This document shows positions 44,069 to 51,106 of a stretch of DNA of 64,000 nt, one piece after another (the first letter of the stretch is position 1; every line of letters begins with the position of its first letter). Source of the DNA: Kordia sp965283645 (lineage in GTDB: Bacteria; Bacteroidota; Bacteroidia; Flavobacteriales; Flavobacteriaceae); the NCBI RefSeq assembly GCF_965283645.1, contig NZ_CBDIPG010000001.1, forward strand, positions 1,364,001 through 1,428,000. Direction: 5' to 3'. The notes beneath the pieces are model-generated. The model made no database searches. It was given only the letters and a program-made list of their open reading frames with translations, and had not been told where the DNA came from. Made by a program: the position numbers and the translations under genes.

Positions 44069-44491
44069 ATGCAGATTGCTGGAAAACAATTAAGAGATAT
44101 TTACAATTTCGATGGCGGAAAATTATATGTATATAATGATTTGGTTATTGGAGAAGTTTTTGAAGGTGTTCATGTATCAGTAGGCGAAACGCTATCTTTT
44201 TTTGAATTCTTTCAAGAAAATTTCAAAATTCCTTACGGATATATTTCGTATCGTAAAAACTCCTACTCTATTGATCCGCAAGTTTATAAACTACTTCCTA
44301 ATAATAGTTTGTTAAAAGGAATTGCAATTGTTTCTGATGACAAATTTTCTTCTTTAAGCGCGCACATAGAAAAAAACTTTTTCAACGGACGCTATGAATT
44401 GTTCACTACACTTGACGCCGCTGTAAATTGGTTAGACAAAATTATTCCATTAGAAGAACATAATCTAAGCACAAAAAAAGATACACTTTAA
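44069..44491 (+). CDS. Small STAS/SpoIIAA-like protein, paralogue 1
   Basis: A 140-residue cytoplasmic protein: QLRDIYNFDGGKLYVYNDLVIGEVFEGVHVSVGETLSFFEFF, then FKIPYGYISYRKNSYSIDPQVYKLLP, LLKGIAIVSDD, NFFNGRYELFTTLDAAVNWLDKII. The alternating strand-helix order and GIAIVSDD/FTTLDAAVNWL pattern recall the STAS/SEC14-like family of regulatory proteins seen in Flavobacteria; the typical Ser/Thr of SpoIIAA is not evident. The next gene is a clear paralogue. Function unknown. Confidence 0.6.
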   Translation: MQIAGKQLRDIYNFDGGKLYVYNDLVIGEVFEGVHVSVGETLSFFEFFQENFKIPYGYISYRKNSYSIDPQVYKLLPNNSLLKGIAIVSDDKFSSLSAHIEKNFFNGRYELFTTLDAAVNWLDKIIPLEEHNLSTKKDTL

Positions 44492-44611
44492 AAGCTAAAA
44501 ATAGCACGTACAATTTTTCAAAAATTTTGCTTCTTAACAAATAGTATGTAGTTCATCTATTTTATTCTCGTTTTAAAATAAAAAAAGGTATCTTTAATAA
44601 AAGCGTCAACA

Positions 44612-45004
44612 GTGCAATTAGCTAACGAACATAAAAATTCTCACATCAAGAAGTACATACTGAGTATTGGAGAAATCAAAATCTATGAAGATTATATGGT
44701 TGCCCAATTAAACGAAGGCATTACGTTGAATATTGAAACGGTACACGAAATTATATTAATTGCAGAAAAACACTTTCCAAAAAAACCATTTGCATACATT
44801 ACCGTTCGCAAGCATTCATATGCGGTTGACCCGATGTTGTATTTAAAAGTATTTGAAATTGAAAACTTAAAAGCAATTGCAATTGTTTCAAGCAAATTTA
44901 TTGACAATCATAATGTCAAAATTGAAAAGCACTTTTTCAATAAACCTATGAGCATTTTTAAAACAATTCTTGAGGCAATTACTTGGGCAAAAACTTACTT
45001 ATAG
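44612..45004 (+). CDS. Small STAS/SpoIIAA-like protein, paralogue 2
   Basis: A 130-residue protein (starts at GTG 44612; no earlier ATG, and the first internal ATG would cut into the fold) closely related to the preceding gene: SIGEIKIYEDYMVAQLNEGITLN, PFAYITVRKHSYAVDPMLYLKV, LKAIAIVSSKFID, KHFFNKPMSIFKTILEAITWAKTYL. The pair matches at ISYRKNSYSIDP/ITVRKHSYAVDP and GIAIVS/AIAIVS. Likely products of local duplication; the GTG start is inferred. Convergent with hutH. Confidence 0.65.
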   Translation: MQLANEHKNSHIKKYILSIGEIKIYEDYMVAQLNEGITLNIETVHEIILIAEKHFPKKPFAYITVRKHSYAVDPMLYLKVFEIENLKAIAIVSSKFIDNHNVKIEKHFFNKPMSIFKTILEAITWAKTYL

Positions 45005-45058
45005 CCTTTTATATTGAATGCTAAATTTTGAATTTTGAATTGCTTCATTCCCAAAACA

Positions 45059-45114
45059 CACAACACACAACCCACAACCCATAACTCACAACCCACAACC
45101 CACAACCCACAACT
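45059..45114. repeat. CACAACC heptamer tandem repeat
   Basis: Eight consecutive 7-base units (CACAACA, CACAACC, CACAACC, CATAACT, CACAACC three times, CACAACT). They lie just beyond the hutH stop. Perhaps slippage-prone; not coding. Confidence 0.95.
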
Positions 45115-45123
45115 GATAATAAA

Positions 45124-46629
45124 CTACTCAAACAAAATCTCATTTTCAATCACCATATTTTGCAAAAACGATATTGTATCTTTAATTGCTATATGTAATT
45201 CTCTATCTTCATCAACAAAAGGAACTTCTTCACGATATAGTAATAAATACGTTTCGATGAATTCTGAACTTTTCAAAGGCGCTCTAAACACCAATGCCTG
45301 CGAAGCATTCAACAATTCAATTGCCAACACACGCTCAACATTATCAATTACTTTCTTAGCTTTTGTTGCCGCATTTGCGCCCATACTAACATGATCTTCT
45401 TGTCCGTTAGATGATACAATAGAATCAATACTTGCCGGTGTTGCAAATTGCTTATTTTGACTTACAATACTTGCTGCAGTATATTGTGGAATCATAAAAC
45501 CAGAATTCAATCCAGGATTATTTACAAGGAAATCTGGTAAATCGCGCAAGCCTGAAACCAACTGAAATGTTCTACGTTCCGAAATATTTCCAAGTTCAGC
45601 TACTGCAATTGCCAAATAATCAAGTGCCAACGCCAACGGTTGTCCGTGAAAATTTCCACCTGAAATAATTACATCTTCTTCAATAAAAATATTTGGATTA
45701 TCGGTTACCGAATTAATCTCAGTTTCAAATGTTTTTTTAATAAATGCCAACGTATCTTTTGTGGCTCCATGTACTTGTGGCACACATCGAAACGAATATG
45801 GATCTTGTACATGTTTCTTTTCTTTCGAAATTAATTGGCTTCCAGCTACAAATTCTTGAACTCGTTTTGCTGTTTTCAGTTGTCCATTGTGTGGACGAAT
45901 CAGATGAATTAAATCATTAAAAGGTTCCAAACGCCCATCAAAAGCTTCCAACGAAATTGCCGCAAAAAAGTCTGCAAAATACGATAGTTTGTAGGCTTTT
46001 AACAACGTATGAACTCCATACGCGCTCATAAACTGCGTTCCGTTTAGCAAAGCCAATCCTTCTTTTGCTTTCAATTCAATTGGTTCCCAATTAAACTCCT
46101 TCAAAATTTCTGACGTAGGCACTTCTTTTCCTTTATAATACACACTTCCTTTTCCTAAAAGTGGTAATGACAAATGTGCCAAAGGTGCTAAATCGCCTGA
46201 AGCACCAAGTGAACCTTGCTCAAAAACAACAGGTAAAATATCATTATTATAAAAATCAATCAAACGTTGCACCGTAGCTAATTGTACACCAGAATGTCCG
46301 TAACTCAACGATTGCACTTTTAACAATAACATCAACTTTATAATCTCTTTTGAAACACGATCGCCTGTTCCACAAGCGTGCGACATTACAAGGTTTTCTT
46401 GTAATTTAGAAAGGTGTTCATCTGAAATTTTTACATTGCACAACGATCCAAAACCTGTATTAATACCGTAAATTGGTGTTTTTTGATCTTTCAATCGCTG
46501 TTCCAAATATTCACGACATGCAACGATTTTATTTACCGAAGATGCTGCTAGAGAAAGTGTTGCATTAGACAGTAACAATTCCTTAATTATTGTAATATCA
46601 AGTAATTGAGAACTTATTTCGTGTATCAT
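45124..46629 (-). CDS. hutH: Histidine ammonia-lyase
   Basis: A 501-residue lyase that removes ammonia from histidine to yield urocanate. The MIO prosthetic group forms from Ala143-Ser144-Gly145 in GSLGASGDLAPLAH; Tyr54 in YGINTGFG is the catalytic tyrosine, and QYTAASIVSQNK and QEDHVSMGANAATK are conserved. No hutU or hutI is nearby, so histidine degradation genes are scattered, or it may be another aromatic amino acid lyase of the same fold; the histidine type fits best. Divergent to the first TlpA gene. Confidence 0.92.
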   Translation of the reverse strand: MIHEISSQLLDITIIKELLLSNATLSLAASSVNKIVACREYLEQRLKDQKTPIYGINTGFGSLCNVKISDEHLSKLQENLVMSHACGTGDRVSKEIIKLMLLLKVQSLSYGHSGVQLATVQRLIDFYNNDILPVVFEQGSLGASGDLAPLAHLSLPLLGKGSVYYKGKEVPTSEILKEFNWEPIELKAKEGLALLNGTQFMSAYGVHTLLKAYKLSYFADFFAAISLEAFDGRLEPFNDLIHLIRPHNGQLKTAKRVQEFVAGSQLISKEKKHVQDPYSFRCVPQVHGATKDTLAFIKKTFETEINSVTDNPNIFIEEDVIISGGNFHGQPLALALDYLAIAVAELGNISERRTFQLVSGLRDLPDFLVNNPGLNSGFMIPQYTAASIVSQNKQFATPASIDSIVSSNGQEDHVSMGANAATKAKKVIDNVERVLAIELLNASQALVFRAPLKSSEFIETYLLLYREEVPFVDEDRELHIAIKDTISFLQNMVIENEILFE

Positions 46630-46724
46630 GTTAAAAATGCTATAAAATTTAATTCAAAAGTGAAAATTCAAATCATATAATCCAAATAATTGTCAATAAT
46701 TTATTAATTAAAAAAAGAATCGTT

Positions 46725-46732
46725 TAAATTTG
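46725..46732 (+). promoter_or_regulatory. Candidate -7 element upstream of TlpA gene 1
   Basis: TAAATTTG is an exact TAnnTTTG match 20 bases before the start codon. The -33 part is not clear. Confidence 0.4.
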
Positions 46733-46752
46733 AATAAACAAACTTTGAAAAA

Positions 46753-47769
46753 ATGAAAAAAATACTGCTATTAATTACAGCTTTCGCAATCTTTTCTTGT
46801 GAAAAAGAACCGGAAGCTCCAAAAGATTATGTAACGCTATCTGGAAAAATTGAAAACAAAAACAGTGACTCACTTGTTGTTCGAAGCAGAACATACTCAA
46901 AAACGATAAAAGTCAATGAAGATGGTACGTTCAAAGATACTTTAAAAGTTGCTAATGGTATGTATAATCTATTTGACGGAAAAGAAAGCACGAACATTTA
47001 TCTAGAAAATGACTTTGATTTAAATGTTACGTTAGACACGAAAATGTTTGATGAAACTGTAAAATATACTGGTAAAGGCGCTGTACATAGTAATTTCCTT
47101 GCGGAAGAATCGTTACTGCAGGAAAAAATGCTAGATATAGAAATGTTATCAAGTCTTGATTCGCTAGGCTTAGAAAAGGAAATCGAAAACATGTCTAAAA
47201 AACTGAACGATTTCTACAACTCAAAAACGGAAGTTGACAGCACAATTATTGCCGCTAAGGTAAAAGATATTGAGCCAATGTTAAAATTCTACAAACAATT
47301 TGCAGGAGAAGCAATCACGCTTAGAAGAAAATTTCCACGTGGAGCACCTTCACCAACATTTGATTATGAAAATCACAAAGGAGGAAAAACTTCTTTAGCC
47401 GATTTAAAAGGAAAATACGTATATATTGATGTGTGGGCAACTTGGTGTGGACCTTGTATTGCCGAAATTCCTTCTTTAAAAAAGGTTGAAAAACAATACC
47501 ATGGTAAAAATATTGAATTTGTTTCCATTTCCATAGATACGCCAAAAGCATACGAAACTTGGAAAAAAATGGTAACTGACAAAGACTTAGGTGGTACACA
47601 ACTAATTGCGGATGATGCTAAAGAAAAAGAAAGTTTCATTAATTTATATAAGATTTCTTCAATTCCAAGATTTATCTTAATTGATCCTAATGGAAATGTT
47701 ACAAGTGCTGATGCGCCAAGACCTTCTAGTCCAAAGCTAATTGAACTATTCAACGAACTGAAAATATAA
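46753..47769 (+). CDS. TlpA-family thioredoxin lipoprotein 1
   Basis: A 338-residue lipoprotein (lipobox around IFSC, residues 13-16, then EKEPEAP). The N-terminal part is the beta-rich DUF4369-like domain; the C-terminal thioredoxin domain has DVWATWCGPCIAEIPSLKKVEKQY with the WCGPC redox centre. TlpA/ResA proteins of this form reduce disulfides in the periplasm. It is followed 20 bases later by a paralogue with nearly identical thioredoxin domain. Confidence 0.9.
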   Translation: MKKILLLITAFAIFSCEKEPEAPKDYVTLSGKIENKNSDSLVVRSRTYSKTIKVNEDGTFKDTLKVANGMYNLFDGKESTNIYLENDFDLNVTLDTKMFDETVKYTGKGAVHSNFLAEESLLQEKMLDIEMLSSLDSLGLEKEIENMSKKLNDFYNSKTEVDSTIIAAKVKDIEPMLKFYKQFAGEAITLRRKFPRGAPSPTFDYENHKGGKTSLADLKGKYVYIDVWATWCGPCIAEIPSLKKVEKQYHGKNIEFVSISIDTPKAYETWKKMVTDKDLGGTQLIADDAKEKESFINLYKISSIPRFILIDPNGNVTSADAPRPSSPKLIELFNELKI

Positions 47770-47789
47770 TTCTCACCAAACTTTACATA

Positions 47790-49133
47790 ATGAAAAAACT
47801 CCTCATACTAATCACTGTACTAGCAATTTTCTCCTGTAAAACGGAGCCAAAAGTAGACTATGTGTTGCTTTCTGGAAAAATTGAAAACCCAAAAAGTGAT
47901 AAAATAAATATTTCTGGAAACGATTTTAAACATGAAATTGCAATCAATGAAGATGGCTCATTTGCTGATACACTTCGTATTGAAAATGAAGGATATTATT
48001 CGTTCATTCATGGTAGAGATCGTACTTCATTATATACACAAGCAGGTGACGAATTAAAAGTTACGCTAGATGCTGCAAAGTTTGATGAAACAATTACATA
48101 TGAAGGAAAAGACGCTGATAAAAATAATTATATCGCCGCTAAATTTCTAGCAAATGAAGATTTTGATTTTCAGAAAGTGTATGCTAAAGAAGAGGCTGAC
48201 TTCCTAAAAACTATTGGAGACGCAAAAACCAAAAAGGAAGAAGCGTTAACCAATACAAAAGGATTAAGTGCTGATTTCGTGGCTACTGAAAAAGAAAATA
48301 TCAACTATGAATATTTAGCAAATCTTGCAAGATATCCTAACTATCATCCATACTTTGCTAAAAAAACAGACTTCAAACCTTCTGAAACGCTATTAGATGA
48401 TTTAAAAAATATAAACTATGATGACGCAAAAGCTTTTGATTTATATGACTCTTATAAAGAAATTGCTACAAGTCATTATATGAAAAAAATATATGAAGAT
48501 TCATTAATGACTTCAAGTATTGATTTGGTAAAAGGACTAAAATCACAAAACATCAAAAATGAATTGGCGACTCAAATGGCGTATATGTTAACGCCTTCAA
48601 ACGAGAATTCTGAAAAATTATACAATGCTTTACAGACAATTTCTGACAAGGATGATTTCCAAAAAGAATTGACTAAAAAGTATAACAAAATAAAAAATTT
48701 AGTAGCTGGAAAAGAATCGCCAAAGTTTGACTATGAAAATCATAAAGGTGGAAAAACTAAATTGGATGATTTAAAAGGAAAGTATGTATATATCGATGTG
48801 TGGGCAACTTGGTGTGGACCATGTTTGGGAGAAATTCCTTCATTAAAGAAAGTTGAAGCAGAATACCATGACAAAAACATAGAGTTTGTTTCTGTATCAA
48901 TTGACACCGAGAAAGCCTATAAAGCTTGGAAAGAAATGGTAACTGAAAAAGAATTAGGTGGCGTACAAGTAATTGCTGACAATGCTTGGAAATCTAAATT
49001 TGTTACAGATTATGCAATTGAAGGTATTCCTAGATTTATCTTAATTGATCCAGAAGGGAAAATTGTAAATGCTGATGCACCAAGACCTTCCGATCCAAAA
49101 CTAATTGCACTTTTTGACGAATTGAAAATATAA
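47790..49133 (+). CDS. TlpA-family thioredoxin lipoprotein 2
   Basis: A 447-residue paralogue (MKKLLILITVLAIFSCKTEPK). The DUF4369-like N-terminal region is extended by about 110 residues of helical insert between the domains, and the thioredoxin domain (WCGPCLGEIPSLKKVEAEY) closely matches the preceding gene. The two were produced by tandem duplication, with divergence confined mostly to the middle. Probable disulfide reductases for exported proteins. Ends at a bidirectional terminator. Confidence 0.9.
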   Translation: MKKLLILITVLAIFSCKTEPKVDYVLLSGKIENPKSDKINISGNDFKHEIAINEDGSFADTLRIENEGYYSFIHGRDRTSLYTQAGDELKVTLDAAKFDETITYEGKDADKNNYIAAKFLANEDFDFQKVYAKEEADFLKTIGDAKTKKEEALTNTKGLSADFVATEKENINYEYLANLARYPNYHPYFAKKTDFKPSETLLDDLKNINYDDAKAFDLYDSYKEIATSHYMKKIYEDSLMTSSIDLVKGLKSQNIKNELATQMAYMLTPSNENSEKLYNALQTISDKDDFQKELTKKYNKIKNLVAGKESPKFDYENHKGGKTKLDDLKGKYVYIDVWATWCGPCLGEIPSLKKVEAEYHDKNIEFVSVSIDTEKAYKAWKEMVTEKELGGVQVIADNAWKSKFVTDYAIEGIPRFILIDPEGKIVNADAPRPSDPKLIALFDELKI

Positions 49134-49152
49134 ACTCATTCGTATTCAACAT

Positions 49153-49192
49153 AAAAAAAAGCGCTTTGAAAATATTCAAGGCGCTTTTTTTA
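49153..49192. terminator. Bidirectional hairpin terminator
   Basis: AAGCGCTTTGAA (49159-49170) pairs with TTCAAGGCGCTT (49175-49186) with one G-T pair, flanked by A- and T-runs. It separates the convergent TlpA and NAD(P)H-hydrate genes. Confidence 0.8.
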
Positions 49193-50731
49193 TTATTTAG
49201 CTTCTTCCTGTTTCGGTTCTTCTGGTTTTTTAAACAAATCCAGATATGCTTCACCAATATGAGCTACAATATCACTAGCCGTTAATGCCTGATATCCTAA
49301 TCCTGTTAACGCAATATCTCCAGCTTTTCCATGTAAATACACTCCAAAAATTGATGCCGTAATTGGATCATAACCTTGTGCTAACAAACCTGTAAGCATT
49401 CCCGTTAACACGTCGCCACTTCCTGCAGTTGCCATTCCTGGATTTCCAGTATTATTTATATATAAAGAATTATCGTAAATCGTAATTGTATTTGCGCCTT
49501 TTATGATTAAAACGATATCATACTTTTTTGCGAATGCTTTTGACTTTTCTAACTTATCAAAATCATCAGACCACTTCCCTATCAAACGTTCCAATTCTTT
49601 TGGATGCGGCGTTAAAATTGACTTTGCAGGAACTAATTTTAACATGGTTTTGTTTGTTGCTAAAATATTTAATGCGTCTGCATCAATAATCAATGGTTTT
49701 TTGTTTGTCTTCAAAAATGCTTTCAACGCATTAACGGTTACAGCATCTGTTCCCATACCAACGCCCATTCCAATAACTGTTGGATCAATATCATATTTTA
49801 TTTTAGTGATATTTTTCTCACCTTCATCACAAACCACCATTGCTTCCGCTAAAGCTGTTTGTAAAATAGGATATCCACATTCAGGAATATACGCTGTAAC
49901 CAATCCTGTTCCAACACGTAAACATGCTTCACTTGCCAACGTTACTGCGCCCATTTTACCAAAACTTCCGCCCATAATCATACTATGTCCGTATGTTCCT
50001 TTGTGTGCATATTTCTCTCTAGGAATATATAATGGTAATACTTCAAATGTATCAATCAACTGAACTTCTGTATCAGTCGTTTGTAAATATTCTTGATCAA
50101 GTCCAACATCTAACGCTTCCCATTGTTGCATATACACGCCTGTTTCTGGTAAAAAGAAACTCAATTTTGGTGCTTGTCCTGTTAATGTAAAATTACTTTC
50201 AATCACTGCTTCTTTATCTTCAGGAGCATGATTTGGATACAATCCGGAAGGAACATCTAACGAAACCGTATAAGCATCGGAAGCATTAATATATTTAATT
50301 AAAGTCTTTACCCAATCTGATGTTTCACGATTCAATCCAATTCCAAAAATAGCATCTACAATAATATCATCTTTATGCATTTCTGGAAAATCTTCTCCCG
50401 AACTCAACAAACGCGGCCAGACTTTAAATTCTTTAATTCGATCATAATTAATTAAAAAATCTTTGGTACGCTTATCGCTGAAATTTACAACGTACGTATG
50501 TACATTATAACCGTGGTGCAACAATTGTCTTCCTAACACCAATCCTAAACCGCCATTATTTCCAATTCCGCTGTAAATATGAATTGGTACTTGCGCGCCT
50601 TGCATGTGCGCGTGAAACCAATTAAAAATTTGAGTTCCTGCAAATTCTAGCAAGTCATTAGAGCTAATTTGATTTTTTTCAATAGTAGTAGTAATCGCTT
50701 CGTAGATTTGAGCCGCTGAATATATCTTCAT
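49193..50731 (-). CDS. nnr: Bifunctional NAD(P)H-hydrate epimerase/dehydratase
   Basis: A 512-residue metabolite-repair enzyme. The YjeF N-terminal epimerase domain comprises residues 1-220 (SGIGNNGGLGLVLGRQLL, DAIFGIGLNR), and the ribokinase-like ADP/ATP-dependent dehydratase domain holds GTYGHSMIMGGSFGKMGAVTLA, TPHPKELERLIG and TGNPGMATAGSGDVLTG. It re-converts damaged NADHX/NADPHX to NADH/NADPH. A Lys/Glu-rich tail follows (KKPEEPKQEEAK). A candidate promoter (TTG and TAATCTTTG) lies at 50750-50782. Confidence 0.95.
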   Translation of the reverse strand: MKIYSAAQIYEAITTTIEKNQISSNDLLEFAGTQIFNWFHAHMQGAQVPIHIYSGIGNNGGLGLVLGRQLLHHGYNVHTYVVNFSDKRTKDFLINYDRIKEFKVWPRLLSSGEDFPEMHKDDIIVDAIFGIGLNRETSDWVKTLIKYINASDAYTVSLDVPSGLYPNHAPEDKEAVIESNFTLTGQAPKLSFFLPETGVYMQQWEALDVGLDQEYLQTTDTEVQLIDTFEVLPLYIPREKYAHKGTYGHSMIMGGSFGKMGAVTLASEACLRVGTGLVTAYIPECGYPILQTALAEAMVVCDEGEKNITKIKYDIDPTVIGMGVGMGTDAVTVNALKAFLKTNKKPLIIDADALNILATNKTMLKLVPAKSILTPHPKELERLIGKWSDDFDKLEKSKAFAKKYDIVLIIKGANTITIYDNSLYINNTGNPGMATAGSGDVLTGMLTGLLAQGYDPITASIFGVYLHGKAGDIALTGLGYQALTASDIVAHIGEAYLDLFKKPEEPKQEEAK

Positions 50732-50749
50732 GTAATAAGTTTATTAAAG

Positions 50750-50782
50750 CAAAGATTACACTTTTCATGAAATCACTTGCAA
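50750..50782 (-). promoter_or_regulatory. Candidate promoter of nnr
   Basis: On the minus strand TTG (50782-50780) and TAATCTTTG (50758-50750) are 21 bases apart, which fits the flavobacterial -33/-7 arrangement. Confidence 0.45.
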
Positions 50783-50908
50783 TTTACTATGCTTTTTTAG
50801 TGCATTTTTAAAAAAAAGGCATTTTCACTACACATACGTGAAAAATGATTTTATAATTTGTTAATGGTCATAAAAGTAATACATTTGAATAACATCATAC
50901 TATAAAAT

Positions 50909-51004
50909 ATGTGCTTAGTAGCAAACAATATTACTTTCTTTAATTGCTTTACAGTAACTACTACAACTGTAACAATTTCTACTAGAACCCCTTTTGGGGT
51001 TTAG
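50909..51004 (+). CDS. thrL: Thr-rich leader peptide of the thr operon
   Basis: A 31-codon open frame reading MCLVANNITFFNCF, then TVTTTTVTISTRTPFGV. Of its last 17 codons eight are Thr and one is Ile, the amino acids whose supply such leaders sense. It ends at a TAG inside a hairpin (AACCCC-TTTT-GGGGTT, 50986-51001), 103 bases before thrA. This is the expected layout of ribosome-mediated attenuation; the role is inferred, as no antiterminator alternative was computed. Confidence 0.75.
   Translation: MCLVANNITFFNCFTVTTTTVTISTRTPFGV
50986..51001 (+). promoter_or_regulatory. Attenuator hairpin in the thr leader
   Basis: Six-base perfect stem AACCCC / GGGGTT with TTTT loop, overlapping the stop end of the leader peptide. 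The sequence after it has no long T-run, so it may be a pause or anti-antiterminator element and the terminator proper could lie further on. Confidence 0.5.
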
Positions 51005-51106
51005 CTATATAGTATCCGTTAGGTGTTTATTTACACAATTTTAGTATAAAAAATTCTATATAAACACTTCTCTCAATTTTCAAAATAACCATATCAACAT
51101 AATACC

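Noticed and set aside
45059..45114. Heptamer tandem repeat as a CRISPR array
   Set aside because: Units are 7 bases with no spacers; no cas genes nearby.
45035..45394. 119-codon plus-strand frame rich in Thr/Asn/Gln over the heptamer repeat and hutH end
   Set aside because: Low complexity from the CACAACC repeat; opposite strand to hutH, which is the real gene.
50909..51004. Leader peptide as an ordinary small gene
   Set aside because: The Thr-rich end and placement before thrA fit an attenuation leader better, although this remains inferred.
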